Positions 51,191 to 61,012 are shown, numbered from the stretch's first letter. The stretch is DNA of 64,000 nucleotides from Arsenophonus melophagi (GCA_032378655.1 JAVYJS010000003.1:1-64000), one strand, 5' to 3'. Translations and numbers: made by a program. Notes: a model not told the origin generated them from the sequence alone.

Positions 51191-51275
51191 ATCAGGGACA
51201 AGGCAAGGAATGGATGATATATTTTACCACCATTATTAATAATCAGTTAACCATTAACGTCAAAAGATAAAATAA

Positions 51276-51908
51276 ATGAAAAGTCGTTATATAGTTATTG
51301 AAGGTCTTGAAGGTGCAGGAAAAACTACTGCAATAAAAACGGTTATAAAAACTCTTGCTAATTTCTGCATCACTAAGATTACTTTTACACGGGAGCCAGG
51401 AGGAACGCCATTAGCAGAAAAATTACGTCATTTAATTAAATATGGTATTTCAGATGAAAAAATCATTGATGAAGCTGAATTACTAATGCTTTACGCTGCA
51501 CGTATTCAATTAATTGAACATGTTATTAAACCGGCTCTGAGCAATGGAAGATGGGTCATTGGTGATCGACATGATCTTTCATCACAAGCTTATCAAGGCG
51601 GCGGACGTGGGCTTTGTACAAAATTAATGAAAGTATTACATAATACTATATTAGATGATTTTCGGCCTGATCTCACATTATATCTTGATATAGAACCCAT
51701 TCTAGGTTTGTTGCGAGTGCGAAATCGTAGTGTTCTAGATCGGATAGAACAAGAGTCATTGGATTTTTTTAATCGAACTCGCCATCGTTATCTTGAATTA
51801 GCTAATGCAGATGATACTATTGTTACAATAGATGCTAACCAATCATTAGAGGAGGTGCAAAAAACCATTTGCCACATATTATCAAACTGGTTAATAAGCT
51901 TAAGGTAA
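51276..51908 (+). CDS. tmk: Thymidylate kinase
   Basis: The 210-residue P-loop kinase (E. coli 213) phosphorylates dTMP to dTDP. P-loop GLEGAGKTT (about residues 9-17), TREPGGTPLAEKLR, the DR motif GDRHDLSSQAYQGGGRG and the basic lid RVRNRSVLDRIEQES of type II (E. coli-like) enzymes are present. It starts a tight cluster tmk-holB-ycfH, with five bases before holB. Confidence 0.97.
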   Translation: MKSRYIVIEGLEGAGKTTAIKTVIKTLANFCITKITFTREPGGTPLAEKLRHLIKYGISDEKIIDEAELLMLYAARIQLIEHVIKPALSNGRWVIGDRHDLSSQAYQGGGRGLCTKLMKVLHNTILDDFRPDLTLYLDIEPILGLLRVRNRSVLDRIEQESLDFFNRTRHRYLELANADDTIVTIDANQSLEEVQKTICHILSNWLISLR

Positions 51909-51913
51909 GCTAA

Positions 51914-52900
51914 ATGATCTGGTACTCATGGTTAAATCATGCATATAGAGAGATCATTTCCTTCCATCAGAAGGAAAAAGGACATCATGCATTGCTCTTA
52001 CATGCTAATGATGGAATGGGAAGTGATGTACTTATTTATGCTATTAGTCGTTGGATAATGTGTCAACAACCTTTTGATCAGAAAAGCTGTGGTAGTTGCC
52101 ATGATTGTCAGTTAATGTTAGCGCAAACACATCCAGACTGGCATAAAATGGTACCAGAAAAAGGCAAAAATTTAATCGGAATTGAAAGTATTCATTATCT
52201 AACTTCAAATTTAGTGAATCATGCACACCAAGGTGGTGCTAAAGTTGTTTGGTTTCCTTGTGTAGATATATTCACTGAGGCGGCAAGCAATGCATTATTA
52301 AAAACTTTAGAGGAACCAACGAACAACACTTATTTCCTTTTGGAATGCCGTGATCCAGATCAATTACTAGCTACCTTACGTAGCCGATGTTTTAATTATC
52401 ATTTAGAAGCTCCAATGCAGCAAACAATAATGTCCTGGTTAAAAAAACAAAAATTACATTCAGTGTCATTACTTGATATTGAAACAGCTATAAAACTTAA
52501 TGCAGCAGCACCACTTGCTGTTTTAGATCTCTTAAACCCAAAAAATTGGAACAAAAGAAAGCAATTTTACCAATCGCTAATGCAAAATTTAGTAACTCAA
52601 ACTATTTTCCATTGGTTGCCTGAATTAGATCAACCAGATGCTACTGTGCGGATCAGTTGGTTAATGAGTCTGCTAATAGATGCAGTAAAATATCAACAGA
52701 AAGCTATGCATTATTGTGTTAATCAAGATCAGTCGCCGTTAATTAGTAAATTAGCTTCTATCAATTCTTCTGCTGTTCTATTGAACAGCGTTACTGAATG
52801 GCAAAAGTGCCGTCATCAATTGATGACGGTAATGGGATTAAATCAGGAATTACGATTAGCATCTCAATTAATGCATTGGCAGCAAACACTTTATCACTAG
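51914..52900 (+). CDS. holB: DNA polymerase III delta' subunit
   Basis: The 328-residue clamp-loader subunit (E. coli 334) works with gamma/tau and delta to load the beta clamp. The zinc-binding cysteines CGSCHDCQLMLA, the sensor segment ASNALLKTLEEPTNNTYFLLE and LRSRCFNYHL are conserved. Its ribosome binding site overlaps the end of tmk. A 20-bp perfect palindrome (52810-52829) lies inside the coding sequence near the C-terminus. Confidence 0.96.
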   Translation: MIWYSWLNHAYREIISFHQKEKGHHALLLHANDGMGSDVLIYAISRWIMCQQPFDQKSCGSCHDCQLMLAQTHPDWHKMVPEKGKNLIGIESIHYLTSNLVNHAHQGGAKVVWFPCVDIFTEAASNALLKTLEEPTNNTYFLLECRDPDQLLATLRSRCFNYHLEAPMQQTIMSWLKKQKLHSVSLLDIETAIKLNAAAPLAVLDLLNPKNWNKRKQFYQSLMQNLVTQTIFHWLPELDQPDATVRISWLMSLLIDAVKYQQKAMHYCVNQDQSPLISKLASINSSAVLLNSVTEWQKCRHQLMTVMGLNQELRLASQLMHWQQTLYH

Positions 52901-52916
52901 AATTAAAGAGTTCATT

Positions 52917-53702
52917 ATGTTTTTAATTGATTCACACTGTCATCTCGATTCTTTAAATTACATCAATAAACATAAAGATATTGATGATGTTATCGCAAAA
53001 GCACAGGCTAACGAGGTAAAATTTATTTTAGCTGTTGCTACAACGCTTCCAGGCTTTGTGAGTATGAAAAAAAACATTGGTAAGCGTAATAATGTAGCAT
53101 TTTCATGCGGCATACATCCACTTGATTTAGATAAAGGTTATGATTTTGATAAACTTAAACATTTTGCGTCTGGTAGTGAAGTGGTTGCATTAGGTGAAAC
53201 TGGTTTAGACTATCACTTTCAAAGTGAAAATATTAAATTGCAACAAAAAGTTTTTCATCAACATATTTGTATAGGCTGTCAATTAAAAAAACCTATTATT
53301 ATCCATACTCGTAAAGCTACGTATGATACATTAATGATATTAAAGAAAGAACCCGTAGGTGATATTGGCGGTGTAGTACACTGTTTCACTGAGGATGAGC
53401 ATGTGGCTAAAGCATTCCTAGATTTAGGTCTTTATATCTCATTTTCCGGTATAGTAACATTTCATAATAGCGCACAGATCCGCCAAGCAGCTCGTACGGT
53501 ACCTTTAGATCGCATTTTGATTGAAACTGACGCGCCTTACTTAGCTCCGATTCCTTATCGCGGACAGGAAAATCAGCCAGCTTATGTAAGAAATGTAGCG
53601 CAGTGTTTAGCTCAAATAAAAGGTGTAGATGTTGAAGAAATTGCGAAAGTTACTACACAAAATTTTTGCGATCTATTTCATGTAACAATAAAATGCGATT
53701 AA
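52917..53702 (+). CDS. ycfH: TatD-family metal-dependent hydrolase YcfH
   Basis: The 261-residue TIM-barrel hydrolase (E. coli YcfH 265) has metal ligands in DSHCHLD near the N-terminus. GETGLDYH follows, with the histidines in IIHTRKA and VVHCFTE and the late Asp in LIETDAPYLAP. The family includes TatD, a 3'-5' exodeoxyribonuclease; the physiological role of YcfH is not settled. It follows holB after 16 bases in the same operon. Confidence 0.95.
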   Translation: MFLIDSHCHLDSLNYINKHKDIDDVIAKAQANEVKFILAVATTLPGFVSMKKNIGKRNNVAFSCGIHPLDLDKGYDFDKLKHFASGSEVVALGETGLDYHFQSENIKLQQKVFHQHICIGCQLKKPIIIHTRKATYDTLMILKKEPVGDIGGVVHCFTEDEHVAKAFLDLGLYISFSGIVTFHNSAQIRQAARTVPLDRILIETDAPYLAPIPYRGQENQPAYVRNVAQCLAQIKGVDVEEIAKVTTQNFCDLFHVTIKCD

Positions 53703-53744
53703 ACTGCTTGATTTTAAATAAGACAATCCTAAAAGGATAAAGTT

Positions 53745-54113
53745 ATGGTAGCTAAAACTATTTTTGATAAAATTATACGTCGTGAAATTTCTGCTGATAT
53801 TGTTTATCAGGACCATTTAGTAACGGCATTTAGGGATATAGCACCACAGGCGCCGGTGCATGTTTTAATTATCCCTAATATTTTTATTGCTACCATCAAT
53901 GATGTGAAATGTGAACATGAAAAAACATTAGGTCATATGATCACTATTGCAGCAAAAATCGCTAAACAGGAAGGAATAGCCGATAATGGATATCGGCTAA
54001 TTATGAATTGTAACAAATATTCTGGTCAAGAAATTTTTCATATCCATATGCATTTAGTTGGCGGCCATCCTTTAGGTCCTTTATTAGCAAAAGAACAGAT
54101 AAATCTTACATAG
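53745..54113 (+). CDS. hinT: Purine nucleoside phosphoramidase HinT (HIT family)
   Basis: The 122-residue HIT-family hydrolase (E. coli 119) cleaves adenosine phosphoramidates. The histidine triad HIHMHLVGG is at about residues 100-108, with FRDIAPQAPVHVLIIP upstream. Ribosome binding site AAAGGAT. ptsG and fhuE, which separate ycfH from hinT in E. coli, are absent. Confidence 0.96.
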   Translation: MVAKTIFDKIIRREISADIVYQDHLVTAFRDIAPQAPVHVLIIPNIFIATINDVKCEHEKTLGHMITIAAKIAKQEGIADNGYRLIMNCNKYSGQEIFHIHMHLVGGHPLGPLLAKEQINLT

Positions 54114-54159
54114 TTAATTTATTTGGGTGAATATATTTCTGCATTATTAAAAATGTTTT

Positions 54160-54205
54160 TAATAAAGCTTACAGTAATTTTAAAAAATTACTGTAAGCTT
54201 TATTA
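54160..54205. terminator. Probable hinT terminator hairpin, 22-bp arms, 2-nt loop
   Basis: Arms 54160-54181 and 54184-54205 are perfect reverse complements around AA. The stem includes AAGCTTACAGTAATTTT. It stands 46 bases after the hinT stop and 41 before lpoB. It could end hinT transcription, but again lacks a T tract after the stem. Confidence 0.65.
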
Positions 54206-54246
54206 TTCAGTTTATCTGGATACTTTAGGTAAACAGGAGAAAATAA

Positions 54247-54822
54247 ATGAGATCTATTGCTCAACTTATGATCGTAACACTGTTATCGGTTGGCTGTTCA
54301 TCGATTCCGAATAAAAAAACAACGCCTGCTTTTATAATAAAACTTACTGAGTCGACTAAACGCAAAGGAACACCGACATTTTTAGATACTATTCCATATT
54401 TACCGCAAGTCACAGCAATAGATTTGTCACAAGCCGTTCTTCCATTAGTCAATCAATTAATATCATCCCCTTGGGTTAAATCAGGTAGGATATTATTAAT
54501 TGATTTAATAAAAAATAATACCAATATGTCAATTCAAGCAATGCAAGCAACCGACGCGATTATTAATGTAATTAATAATCAACATGTATTTAAATTAGTT
54601 CCACAATCAGTTGTTCTAAGTGCGCGTAAAGCTTTTGGTTTATCGCTAGAAGATAGTTTAGTAACGCGAAGTAAATCCATTGGATTAGCACGTTATGTAC
54701 AAGCTGATTATGTGCTTTATTCAGTTATTTCTGGTAATCAAAAAAAGAGTAAAATTGACATGCAATTAATAGAAACACAATCTGGAGAGATTCTTTGGAC
54801 AGGAACTAATCACATAAAATAA
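54247..54822 (+). CDS. lpoB: Penicillin-binding protein activator LpoB
   Basis: The 191-residue outer-membrane lipoprotein activates PBP1b transpeptidase from the outer membrane. A signal peptide (MRSIAQLMIVTLLSVGC) ends at the lipidated Cys17; the lipobox SVGC is somewhat atypical because Ser is at -3. The C-terminal domain matches E. coli LpoB (213): LLIDLIKNNTN, DSLVTRSKSIGLARYVQADYVLYS and QLIETQSGEILWTG. The Pro-rich linker is shortened. It has a good ribosome binding site, AGGAG. ycfL, between hinT and lpoB in E. coli, is gone. Confidence 0.93.
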   Translation: MRSIAQLMIVTLLSVGCSSIPNKKTTPAFIIKLTESTKRKGTPTFLDTIPYLPQVTAIDLSQAVLPLVNQLISSPWVKSGRILLIDLIKNNTNMSIQAMQATDAIINVINNQHVFKLVPQSVVLSARKAFGLSLEDSLVTRSKSIGLARYVQADYVLYSVISGNQKKSKIDMQLIETQSGEILWTGTNHIK

Positions 54823-54859
54823 AAAGAAAGCTCATAATTTTTTAAAAAAATTCGGCAAT

Positions 54860-54905
54860 ACAAAACTAATAAATAATAAATTACAAAACTAATAAATAAT
54901 AAATT
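54860..54905. repeat. 23-bp perfect tandem duplication
   Basis: A unit beginning ACAAAACTAATAAATAATAA is present twice, head to tail and identical, 38 bases past the lpoB stop. Confidence 0.9.
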
Positions 54906-55014
54906 AGAATAAATTACAGGATTGTTGTGCCTTCGATACAAGTTTCTGCATGAAAGCAGACATAATTGCGGATGAATTAATAAAAATTAAATAGCATACT
55001 TATTAATTACATTA

Positions 55015-55058
55015 ATTGACTTAGCACCTCTACATAAATGTAGAGGTGCTAAGTCAAT
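55015..55058. repeat. Hairpin, 21-bp arms, 2-nt loop
   Basis: Arms 55015-55035 and 55038-55058 are exact reverse complements around AA; the core GCACCTCTACAT is relatively GC-rich. Confidence 0.92.
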
Positions 55059-55363
55059 GTTAGCTGTGCGAAAGCATCACTAGACAAATGAAAAATATTT
55101 ATTACTATAAATAACATTTACAGAAATTAAACTAACTGTTAATGTGTATATTTGTTAATTCATTGTATCCAAATGATGGATATGAATAATGGATACGAAT
55201 ACAATGCATTAATAAATATTCAATATTGCTTCAGATTTACTTGTATAGAATAGCCTCATTTATTACATTTACATCATTTAACGTATCCAATGCATTAAAA
55301 GCCGTACAAAATACTTATATACTTACAATAAGTACTAATTTATCATTCGTTCGAGAACTTATG

Positions 55364-56728
55364 ATGTTTATGCCAGAATTACTTTCTCCAGCAGGTTCTC
55401 TAAAGAACATGCATTATGCTTTTGCATATGGCGCTGATGCTGTTTATGCTGGGCAGCCGCGCTATAGCCTCCGTGTTCGTAATAATGAATTTAATCGTGA
55501 AAATTTAGCTAAAGGAATTCAAAAAGCCCATACAATGGGAAAACGTTTCTATGTTGTAGTGAATATTACGCCGCATAATGCTAAATTAAAAACCTTTATT
55601 CATGATCTTATTCCAATTATTGCCATGCAACCGGATGCTTTGATTATGTCTGATCCTGGATTAATCATGCTAACAAAAGAAACCTTTCCCGATATGGAAA
55701 TCCATCTTTCCGTCCAAGCAAACGCTGTTAACTGGGCAACAGTAAAATTTTGGCAAAAAATAGGATTAAGTCGTATTATTTTATCTCGTGAACTTTCTAT
55801 TGAAGAAATTGCGGAAATTCGTCAACAAGTACCTGATATGGAATTAGAGATTTTTGTTCATGGTGCACTTTGTATGGCTTATTCAGGGCGTTGTTTACTC
55901 TCGAGTTATATTAATAAGCGCGATCCCAATCAAGGAACCTGTACTAATGCATGCCGTTGGGCATATAGAGTACAGGAAGGAAAAGAGGATATAATTGGTA
56001 ATATTGTGCATCATCATCAATCAATAAAAATGAAAAACATTCAACCTGCTTTAGATAGAGGCAAGCCTACTGACAAAGTCTTTTTGATTGAAGAAACAAG
56101 ACATCCTGGTGAATATATGGCTGCTTTTGAAGATGAACATGGCACTTATATTATGAATTCAAAAGATCTACGAGCAATAGAACATATTGAACGGTTAACT
56201 AAGATTGGTGTTCACTCATTCAAAATTGAAGGACGTACAAAATCTTTCTTCTATTGTGCTAGAACTGCTCAAGTTTATCGTAGGGCTATTGATGATGCTA
56301 TAGCAGGTAAACCTTTTAACCCTATATTATTAACTATATTAGAAGGTTTATCACACCGAGGTTATACAGAAGGATTCTTACGTCGCCATACTCATGACAC
56401 ATACCAAACCTATGAATATGGTTACTCTGTTTCAGATAGCCAACAATTTGTAGGTGAATGCACTGGCAAACGTAAAGATGATCTAGCAGAAATAGACGTA
56501 AAAAATAAATTTAGTGTAGGTGATACTTTAGAACTAATGACGCCAACGGGTAATATTAAATTTACTTTAAATGAGTTATTTGATAAACAAATCTCCGCTA
56601 TTCAAGTAGCTCCAGGAAACGGTTATAAAGTTTACATGCCCATTCCTAAAGAGGTGAATTTGCAATTTGCACTCTTAATTCGTAATTTAGTAAGAACAAC
56701 AACTAGAAACCCATACGATATAAATTAG
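55364..56728 (+). CDS. trhP: tRNA uridine 5-hydroxylation protein TrhP (YegQ), peptidase U32 family
   Basis: The roughly 454-residue protein matches E. coli YegQ/TrhP (453), which with TrhO makes 5-hydroxyuridine at tRNA position 34; TrhP uses prephenate. The start MFMPELLSPAGSLKNM aligns with the E. coli start and is chosen over the open frame back to 55226. Conserved parts are VYAGQPRYSLRVRNNEF, IHLSVQANAVNWATVKFW and the cysteine-bearing EIFVHGALCMAYSGRC. CTNACRWAYRVQEG and SFKIEGRTKS follow. U32 members bind an Fe-S cluster through such cysteines. Confidence 0.94.
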   Translation: MFMPELLSPAGSLKNMHYAFAYGADAVYAGQPRYSLRVRNNEFNRENLAKGIQKAHTMGKRFYVVVNITPHNAKLKTFIHDLIPIIAMQPDALIMSDPGLIMLTKETFPDMEIHLSVQANAVNWATVKFWQKIGLSRIILSRELSIEEIAEIRQQVPDMELEIFVHGALCMAYSGRCLLSSYINKRDPNQGTCTNACRWAYRVQEGKEDIIGNIVHHHQSIKMKNIQPALDRGKPTDKVFLIEETRHPGEYMAAFEDEHGTYIMNSKDLRAIEHIERLTKIGVHSFKIEGRTKSFFYCARTAQVYRRAIDDAIAGKPFNPILLTILEGLSHRGYTEGFLRRHTHDTYQTYEYGYSVSDSQQFVGECTGKRKDDLAEIDVKNKFSVGDTLELMTPTGNIKFTLNELFDKQISAIQVAPGNGYKVYMPIPKEVNLQFALLIRNLVRTTTRNPYDIN

Positions 56729-57740
56729 AAACCAATACGATAAATAAAAACTAAAATAACAAAATAGCTTTAAAGAAAAAACAAATATCAATATGTTTAT
56801 TTTAGTAAAAATATTTTGGTAATTTTCATGCACTTGATGAACAATGATATTTATTTGTCTTTGAATAGAAAATTCTATTTTTATAGAACATCATTATGAT
56901 AAAAATTTCTTGTAATTATGATTATTGATCAATGATGTATAATAAAAATTCATAGTAAGATTAGGCACCAACTTTTTTACTAACTCATACTTCTTTAAAG
57001 AAGCTGGGTGCTGTCTTTAAAGTGGTTAATTCTTAATAAAACTTGTGAACTAGAAAACACTTAAGGCTAAATCAATTCATCTTCTTTGTTGATACACAAG
57101 AGATCGAACGATATTGCTGAATATAATTAGTAAAAATCAATCATATCATCGAATAAACATGATGACATCATGACTAATAGCACTTTCTTGATCATCAAGA
57201 TACCATTGAAAACTATGAAGATCATAAGGTAACTTATAGTACAAAAAGCTTTGGACCCTTTTATTGAAAATTAATGATACATGCCCAAGTTATTTGGGAA
57301 TCAATGATTTAATGATTGCAAGAAAAGAATAAGAAAATCTATAAAGCTATATTGATTTGATATTGATATCCAATATACTTATTTAATGCACAAGTTCATT
57401 ATCGTTATATTATCCTCTTCATAACACAAGTATCATGTCATCTGTATGACATACAGAAATATCAATATCTCTAATCTTCCAATATTATAATATTATTCAT
57501 TGTTTATAATGATCTTCAATCAATTTTCATATAATCTTATAACGATAAGCCTATTAAGGTGATCCATAAAAACTAATATCTGATTCGTCGTATCAATGCT
57601 TTTAAACCTGCATACAAATCATAGTCAAGTTATAATTTATAATATCGTTTTTACGAAAACGATGTCGTACATGCAGCTTTCTGCTATTATAAACTTAATA
57701 TTAAGTTGTTTAATTAAGATATTATGTAACATTCTCAGTC

Positions 57741-57773
57741 ATTTAACTGCTATCTTTACGATAGCAGTTAAAT
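57741..57773. repeat. Hairpin, 14-bp arms, 5-nt loop
   Basis: ATTTAACTGCTATC pairs with its reverse complement around TTTAC. Confidence 0.87.
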
Positions 57774-58374
57774 CTTTAATGTCTTTATCATATAAAGAAA
57801 TGATTTTATTTTTATGATTTTATAAAATGGTAGCGCGGTACGCTTACAAAGCTTTACAAACTTTTTTCTCAATAAATTATAAGATAGTTATTATAGCAAT
57901 AACTCTCATGTATTTCATGAAAGTTTTATGCAATTTCGAGCATCATTCTCTCTTTCTAAGAAGAGATGAACAATAGAAGTCAATACAGTTAATCTGAGTA
58001 AAATAAACACTATAAGACATGGAATATTATTCTATTCTATAAATACTAATTCCTGTATTAAATAGGAATTCATGTTAGATTTTATTAAAAGTTCAAACAG
58101 ACCACTCTTTATATGGTTTGTTATTTTTCTTTTAATGCAAAAGGCACTAAAGTAATGCTTATAATAATTTGTAGTGGATCAGGCATTAGGGATTGATAAA
58201 ATCCCATCTAAATCTCTATTTAGTCAAATGGAGATTTTCTTAGAAAATAATTTAATTACACTAATACAATTCATTAATTATTACACCTATTGTACCTTAA
58301 TGTAATAAGCTACACTTAGCTTTTAGATAATCTTAACTAATACAATACACTGAGAATCATAAAAAAAAAGAAGC

Positions 58375-58640
58375 TCATGGTTATGCGCTGTGCGGTGCTG
58401 GATGACATAATGCTAATAACTGCAGCGTATTTATGAGGTCAACAATATGTGTTGCTCTGTCAAGCAACGAGACCTATGTAGTGTATGTAGGTGGAGTAGC
58501 AATACCATCATAGTATTGTATTAGATATTACCAAATTTATTCAGTAGGTTTGGATAGTAGGCACGGGAAACTACTACGTAATCAGTAGGCATCGGTTTGT
58601 TGCTTTAGCAAAAATCTTAGATTAGATATATTTCTGAGTG
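58375..58640. other. GC-richer island in a desert, unidentified
   Basis: This 265-base stretch contains GCGCTGTGCGGTGCTGGATG and other GC-rich runs, unlike the very AT-rich flanks. In the minus strand a frame gives MPTDYVVVSRAYYPNLLNKF before a stop; the plus strand has EAHGYALCGAG, then a stop. I do not recognise a protein or an RNA (it is not RNase P RNA, tmRNA or a tRNA by eye). It may be a relic that decayed more recently than its surroundings. Confidence 0.35.
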
Positions 58641-58819
58641 CTAAAAATATTACTCAATTATATTGATCTTCTACTGCATTCACAGATTTACGGAATGAAT
58701 TATTGATTAATAATTCAAAATTCTTGTTATAAGAGATACATCAAACATCTTAATTTAAAGAGAAATCTATATTATTGGTTGATATCAACTTATAATCCTT
58801 ACGAGGATTAACAATAATA

Positions 58820-58854
58820 ATCCATATTGCCTATTGACAATAGGCAATATGGAT
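58820..58854. repeat. Hairpin, 17-bp arms, 1-nt loop
   Basis: ATCCATATTGCCTATTG pairs with its reverse complement across a single A. Confidence 0.88.
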
Positions 58855-59327
58855 GCTAACTAAATATCTCTCTAGTCTAGATAGACTAGACGACTACAGT
58901 TCAATGTAGTTATGTTCAATTTAGTTATTATCGAACAAAGAAGAGATTGGTTATTTCATAATTTCATTTAAAATGAATGAGTGATTTTTATCCAACAAAA
59001 ACTAGCAGTAAGCATAGATTAAAAATCTATTTCATATAATAGTTCCTGTACAATAAAATGCTTGTTGTGCAAATTCCAATGTTCTTGATCGATCTAGACA
59101 ATAATTTTGAATATTATTACAAGTAATAGAATAACTATCAGTGATAGATTAGATTGATTTTTGACACTATAAGTTAGTGTCTTTATTTCTTTTTTGCTCA
59201 TTAATGAGCATTCTTACTTAATTATATTAAATTCATTTTATAATAGTTTTTAGCTAAAAACAGATGAATTATATAACAATATAATTGTGAGTATGTTATT
59301 ATATCACTGCAAGTAAAATAGTGGTAC

Positions 59328-60215
59328 TTAATTGCTTTCAATCGTTTTGGTTTTGCTTTTCATTGTTGATGTTAAACCAATTGATGCGCCAATGATGCAT
59401 AATATTGCACAATACTGAGTTAGCGTTAAGTACTCATTAAGAAATATCATGCCAATACAAGCACCCATAGCCGGTTCCAGACTCATTAATGCGCCAAATG
59501 TTTTGATTGGTATGCGTGTTAAGGCAAACATTTCCAATGTATAAGGAATTGCTGTTGACAAAATTGCAACTGCAAATGCAGTAGGTAGAATAGAGAGCTT
59601 AAATAGAGTTTCAATGTCAACTGTGAAAAGGCAAATTGGAAAAAAAATCACTGTTGAGATAAACGAACCTAAAGCTACAGTTGCCGAGCCATAACTTATT
59701 CCAGCGCGTCGCCCAAAGACGATATACATTCCCCAGAAAATACCAGCAGATAAAGCAAAAAAAATACCGACAGGATCTAAGCTATTAATAAGGTTGATAT
59801 GTGGTAGCAGAAAAGCTAATCCAATAATAATCATGAGTATCCAAACAATATCAATTGCTCGCCGAGATGAGAATATAGCTATGATTAAAGGGCCAGTGAA
59901 CTCTAATGTAACTGCAATCCCCAACATAATCCTTTCTAAGGCAAGATAAAATAGCGCATTCATTGACCCTAATGAGATACCATAAAGAAGTAAATGTTTT
60001 AATGAATAACTGCTTAACCTTTTTGTCCAAGGTTTAAAAACCATAAAAAGAATAATGGTTGCTAAAAACAGCCTTAAAGCTGTTACACCTATTGCTCCAA
60101 TGGTTGGCAATAGAGTTTTTGCTAGAGAAGCACCAGTTTGTATAGATAACATAGCACAAAGCAAAAACAATATAGGTAATAGCTTTTTGCTTTTTTGATT
60201 TAAGACAAATAACAT
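59328..60215 (-). CDS. rhtA: Threonine/homoserine exporter RhtA (EamA family)
   Basis: The 295-residue inner-membrane protein has the same length as E. coli RhtA, with about ten hydrophobic segments in two EamA repeats. Matching blocks are SIQTGASLAKTLLP, GVTALRLFLAT, ALEFTGPLIIAIFSSRR, AILSTAIPYTLEM and ALMSLEPAMGA. In E. coli it exports threonine, homoserine and some other amino acids. Its neighbours dps and ompX are not seen. In a symbiont it could pass amino acids outwards, but that is inference. Confidence 0.95.
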   Translation of the reverse strand: MLFVLNQKSKKLLPILFLLCAMLSIQTGASLAKTLLPTIGAIGVTALRLFLATIILFMVFKPWTKRLSSYSLKHLLLYGISLGSMNALFYLALERIMLGIAVTLEFTGPLIIAIFSSRRAIDIVWILMIIIGLAFLLPHINLINSLDPVGIFFALSAGIFWGMYIVFGRRAGISYGSATVALGSFISTVIFFPICLFTVDIETLFKLSILPTAFAVAILSTAIPYTLEMFALTRIPIKTFGALMSLEPAMGACIGMIFLNEYLTLTQYCAILCIIGASIGLTSTMKSKTKTIESN

Positions 60216-60336
60216 TCTTGAAGTAGTCTTAATAGTAAGAATTGCTTAATATTGTTAAGTAATTATTACATAAAAGATATTTGAACAAGTATTATTTTGA
60301 GCGCTGATATGAAAATATGATTTTCATCATATTAAA

Positions 60337-60400
60337 TTAATGATCACCTATAACTAAAATTGGCTAGTTCTAGCAAATTTTAGTTATAGGTGATCATTAA
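60337..60400. repeat. 64-nt hairpin, 31-bp arms with one mismatch, 2-nt loop
   Basis: Arms 60337-60367 and 60370-60400 pair along their full length except G62/A75 (60362 and 60375), around TT. Twenty-five outer pairs and five inner pairs are perfect. It is the longest stem with a loop in the window. Confidence 0.9.
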
Positions 60401-60509
60401 AAATATAGATAGTATAATACTATATTCTATTCTCGTATTTTGGAGCTATTGATATGTCGTTCAATATAAAACTATTGAACGACAAAGCTATTAAAGTAGA
60501 ATATGCATT

Positions 60510-60551
60510 AATCAAAAGAACATAATACTCAATCAAAAGAACATAATACTC
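60510..60551. repeat. 21-bp perfect tandem duplication
   Basis: A unit beginning AATCAAAAGAACATAATACT is present twice, head to tail and identical. Confidence 0.9.
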
Positions 60552-61012
60552 ATTTATATTGGTCTTTCAATCAGTATTATTGATATTTTTCCTAATTCAA
60601 TTTTTACAAGTTAATTGATATTAGTGTAACTCCTTGGTACATAAGATTGAAAGTGATCTTAGAAAAAATTTATGCGTTGATTAGTAAATGTTATTGATTG
60701 ATTTGCAATCATCTAAGCAAGGTCACAATAACAACAACGAATTCACTAAATTTATTGGTTTTACATCAGTGATGTAAATGACGACAAGAAGCATTAAAGA
60801 TACCAATAATTACAAAATATTTCTGATTATTTAATCAAATATCGTTTAGTATGAAAAGTATACACATTAAATAGATAAATAATATTAAAATTCTTCATGC
60901 TCTTTACATGCAGAAGAGCATTGATCTCAATGCAACAATCTTCAAACAGTTAACATATAGCACACATAGCAATATTATAGTTTGCAACTTATGATTGTTA
61001 CCGATAGTAATG

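Larger units (their letters stand above)
54823..55363. other. lpoB-trhP gap
   Basis: No gene (thiK and nagZ, next in E. coli, are not seen). It contains a 23-bp perfect tandem duplication and a 21-bp-arm hairpin, both listed. The trhP frame is open back to 55226, but these codons are not part of the protein family. Confidence 0.55.
56729..59327. other. 2.6-kb gene desert
   Basis: No intact gene. Hairpins are at 57741-57773 and 58820-58854, with smaller ones near 57644-57663 and 58874-58893. A repeat of about 20 bases with mismatches lies right after the trhP stop. The interval 58375-58640 is visibly GC-richer and is listed separately. Confidence 0.5.

Noticed and set aside
54123..54314. 63-codon frame between hinT and lpoB
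   Set aside because: It runs through the hairpin at 54160-54205 and overlaps the lpoB start; chance frame.
55226..55363. 46-codon N-terminal extension of trhP
   Set aside because: No family likeness; the E. coli protein starts at the residue encoded at 55364.
57596..57817. 73-codon plus-strand frame
   Set aside because: It spans two hairpins, lacks a ribosome binding site and resembles no protein.
58375..58640. RNase P RNA or tmRNA
   Set aside because: Conserved core sequences of either RNA could not be found on either strand.
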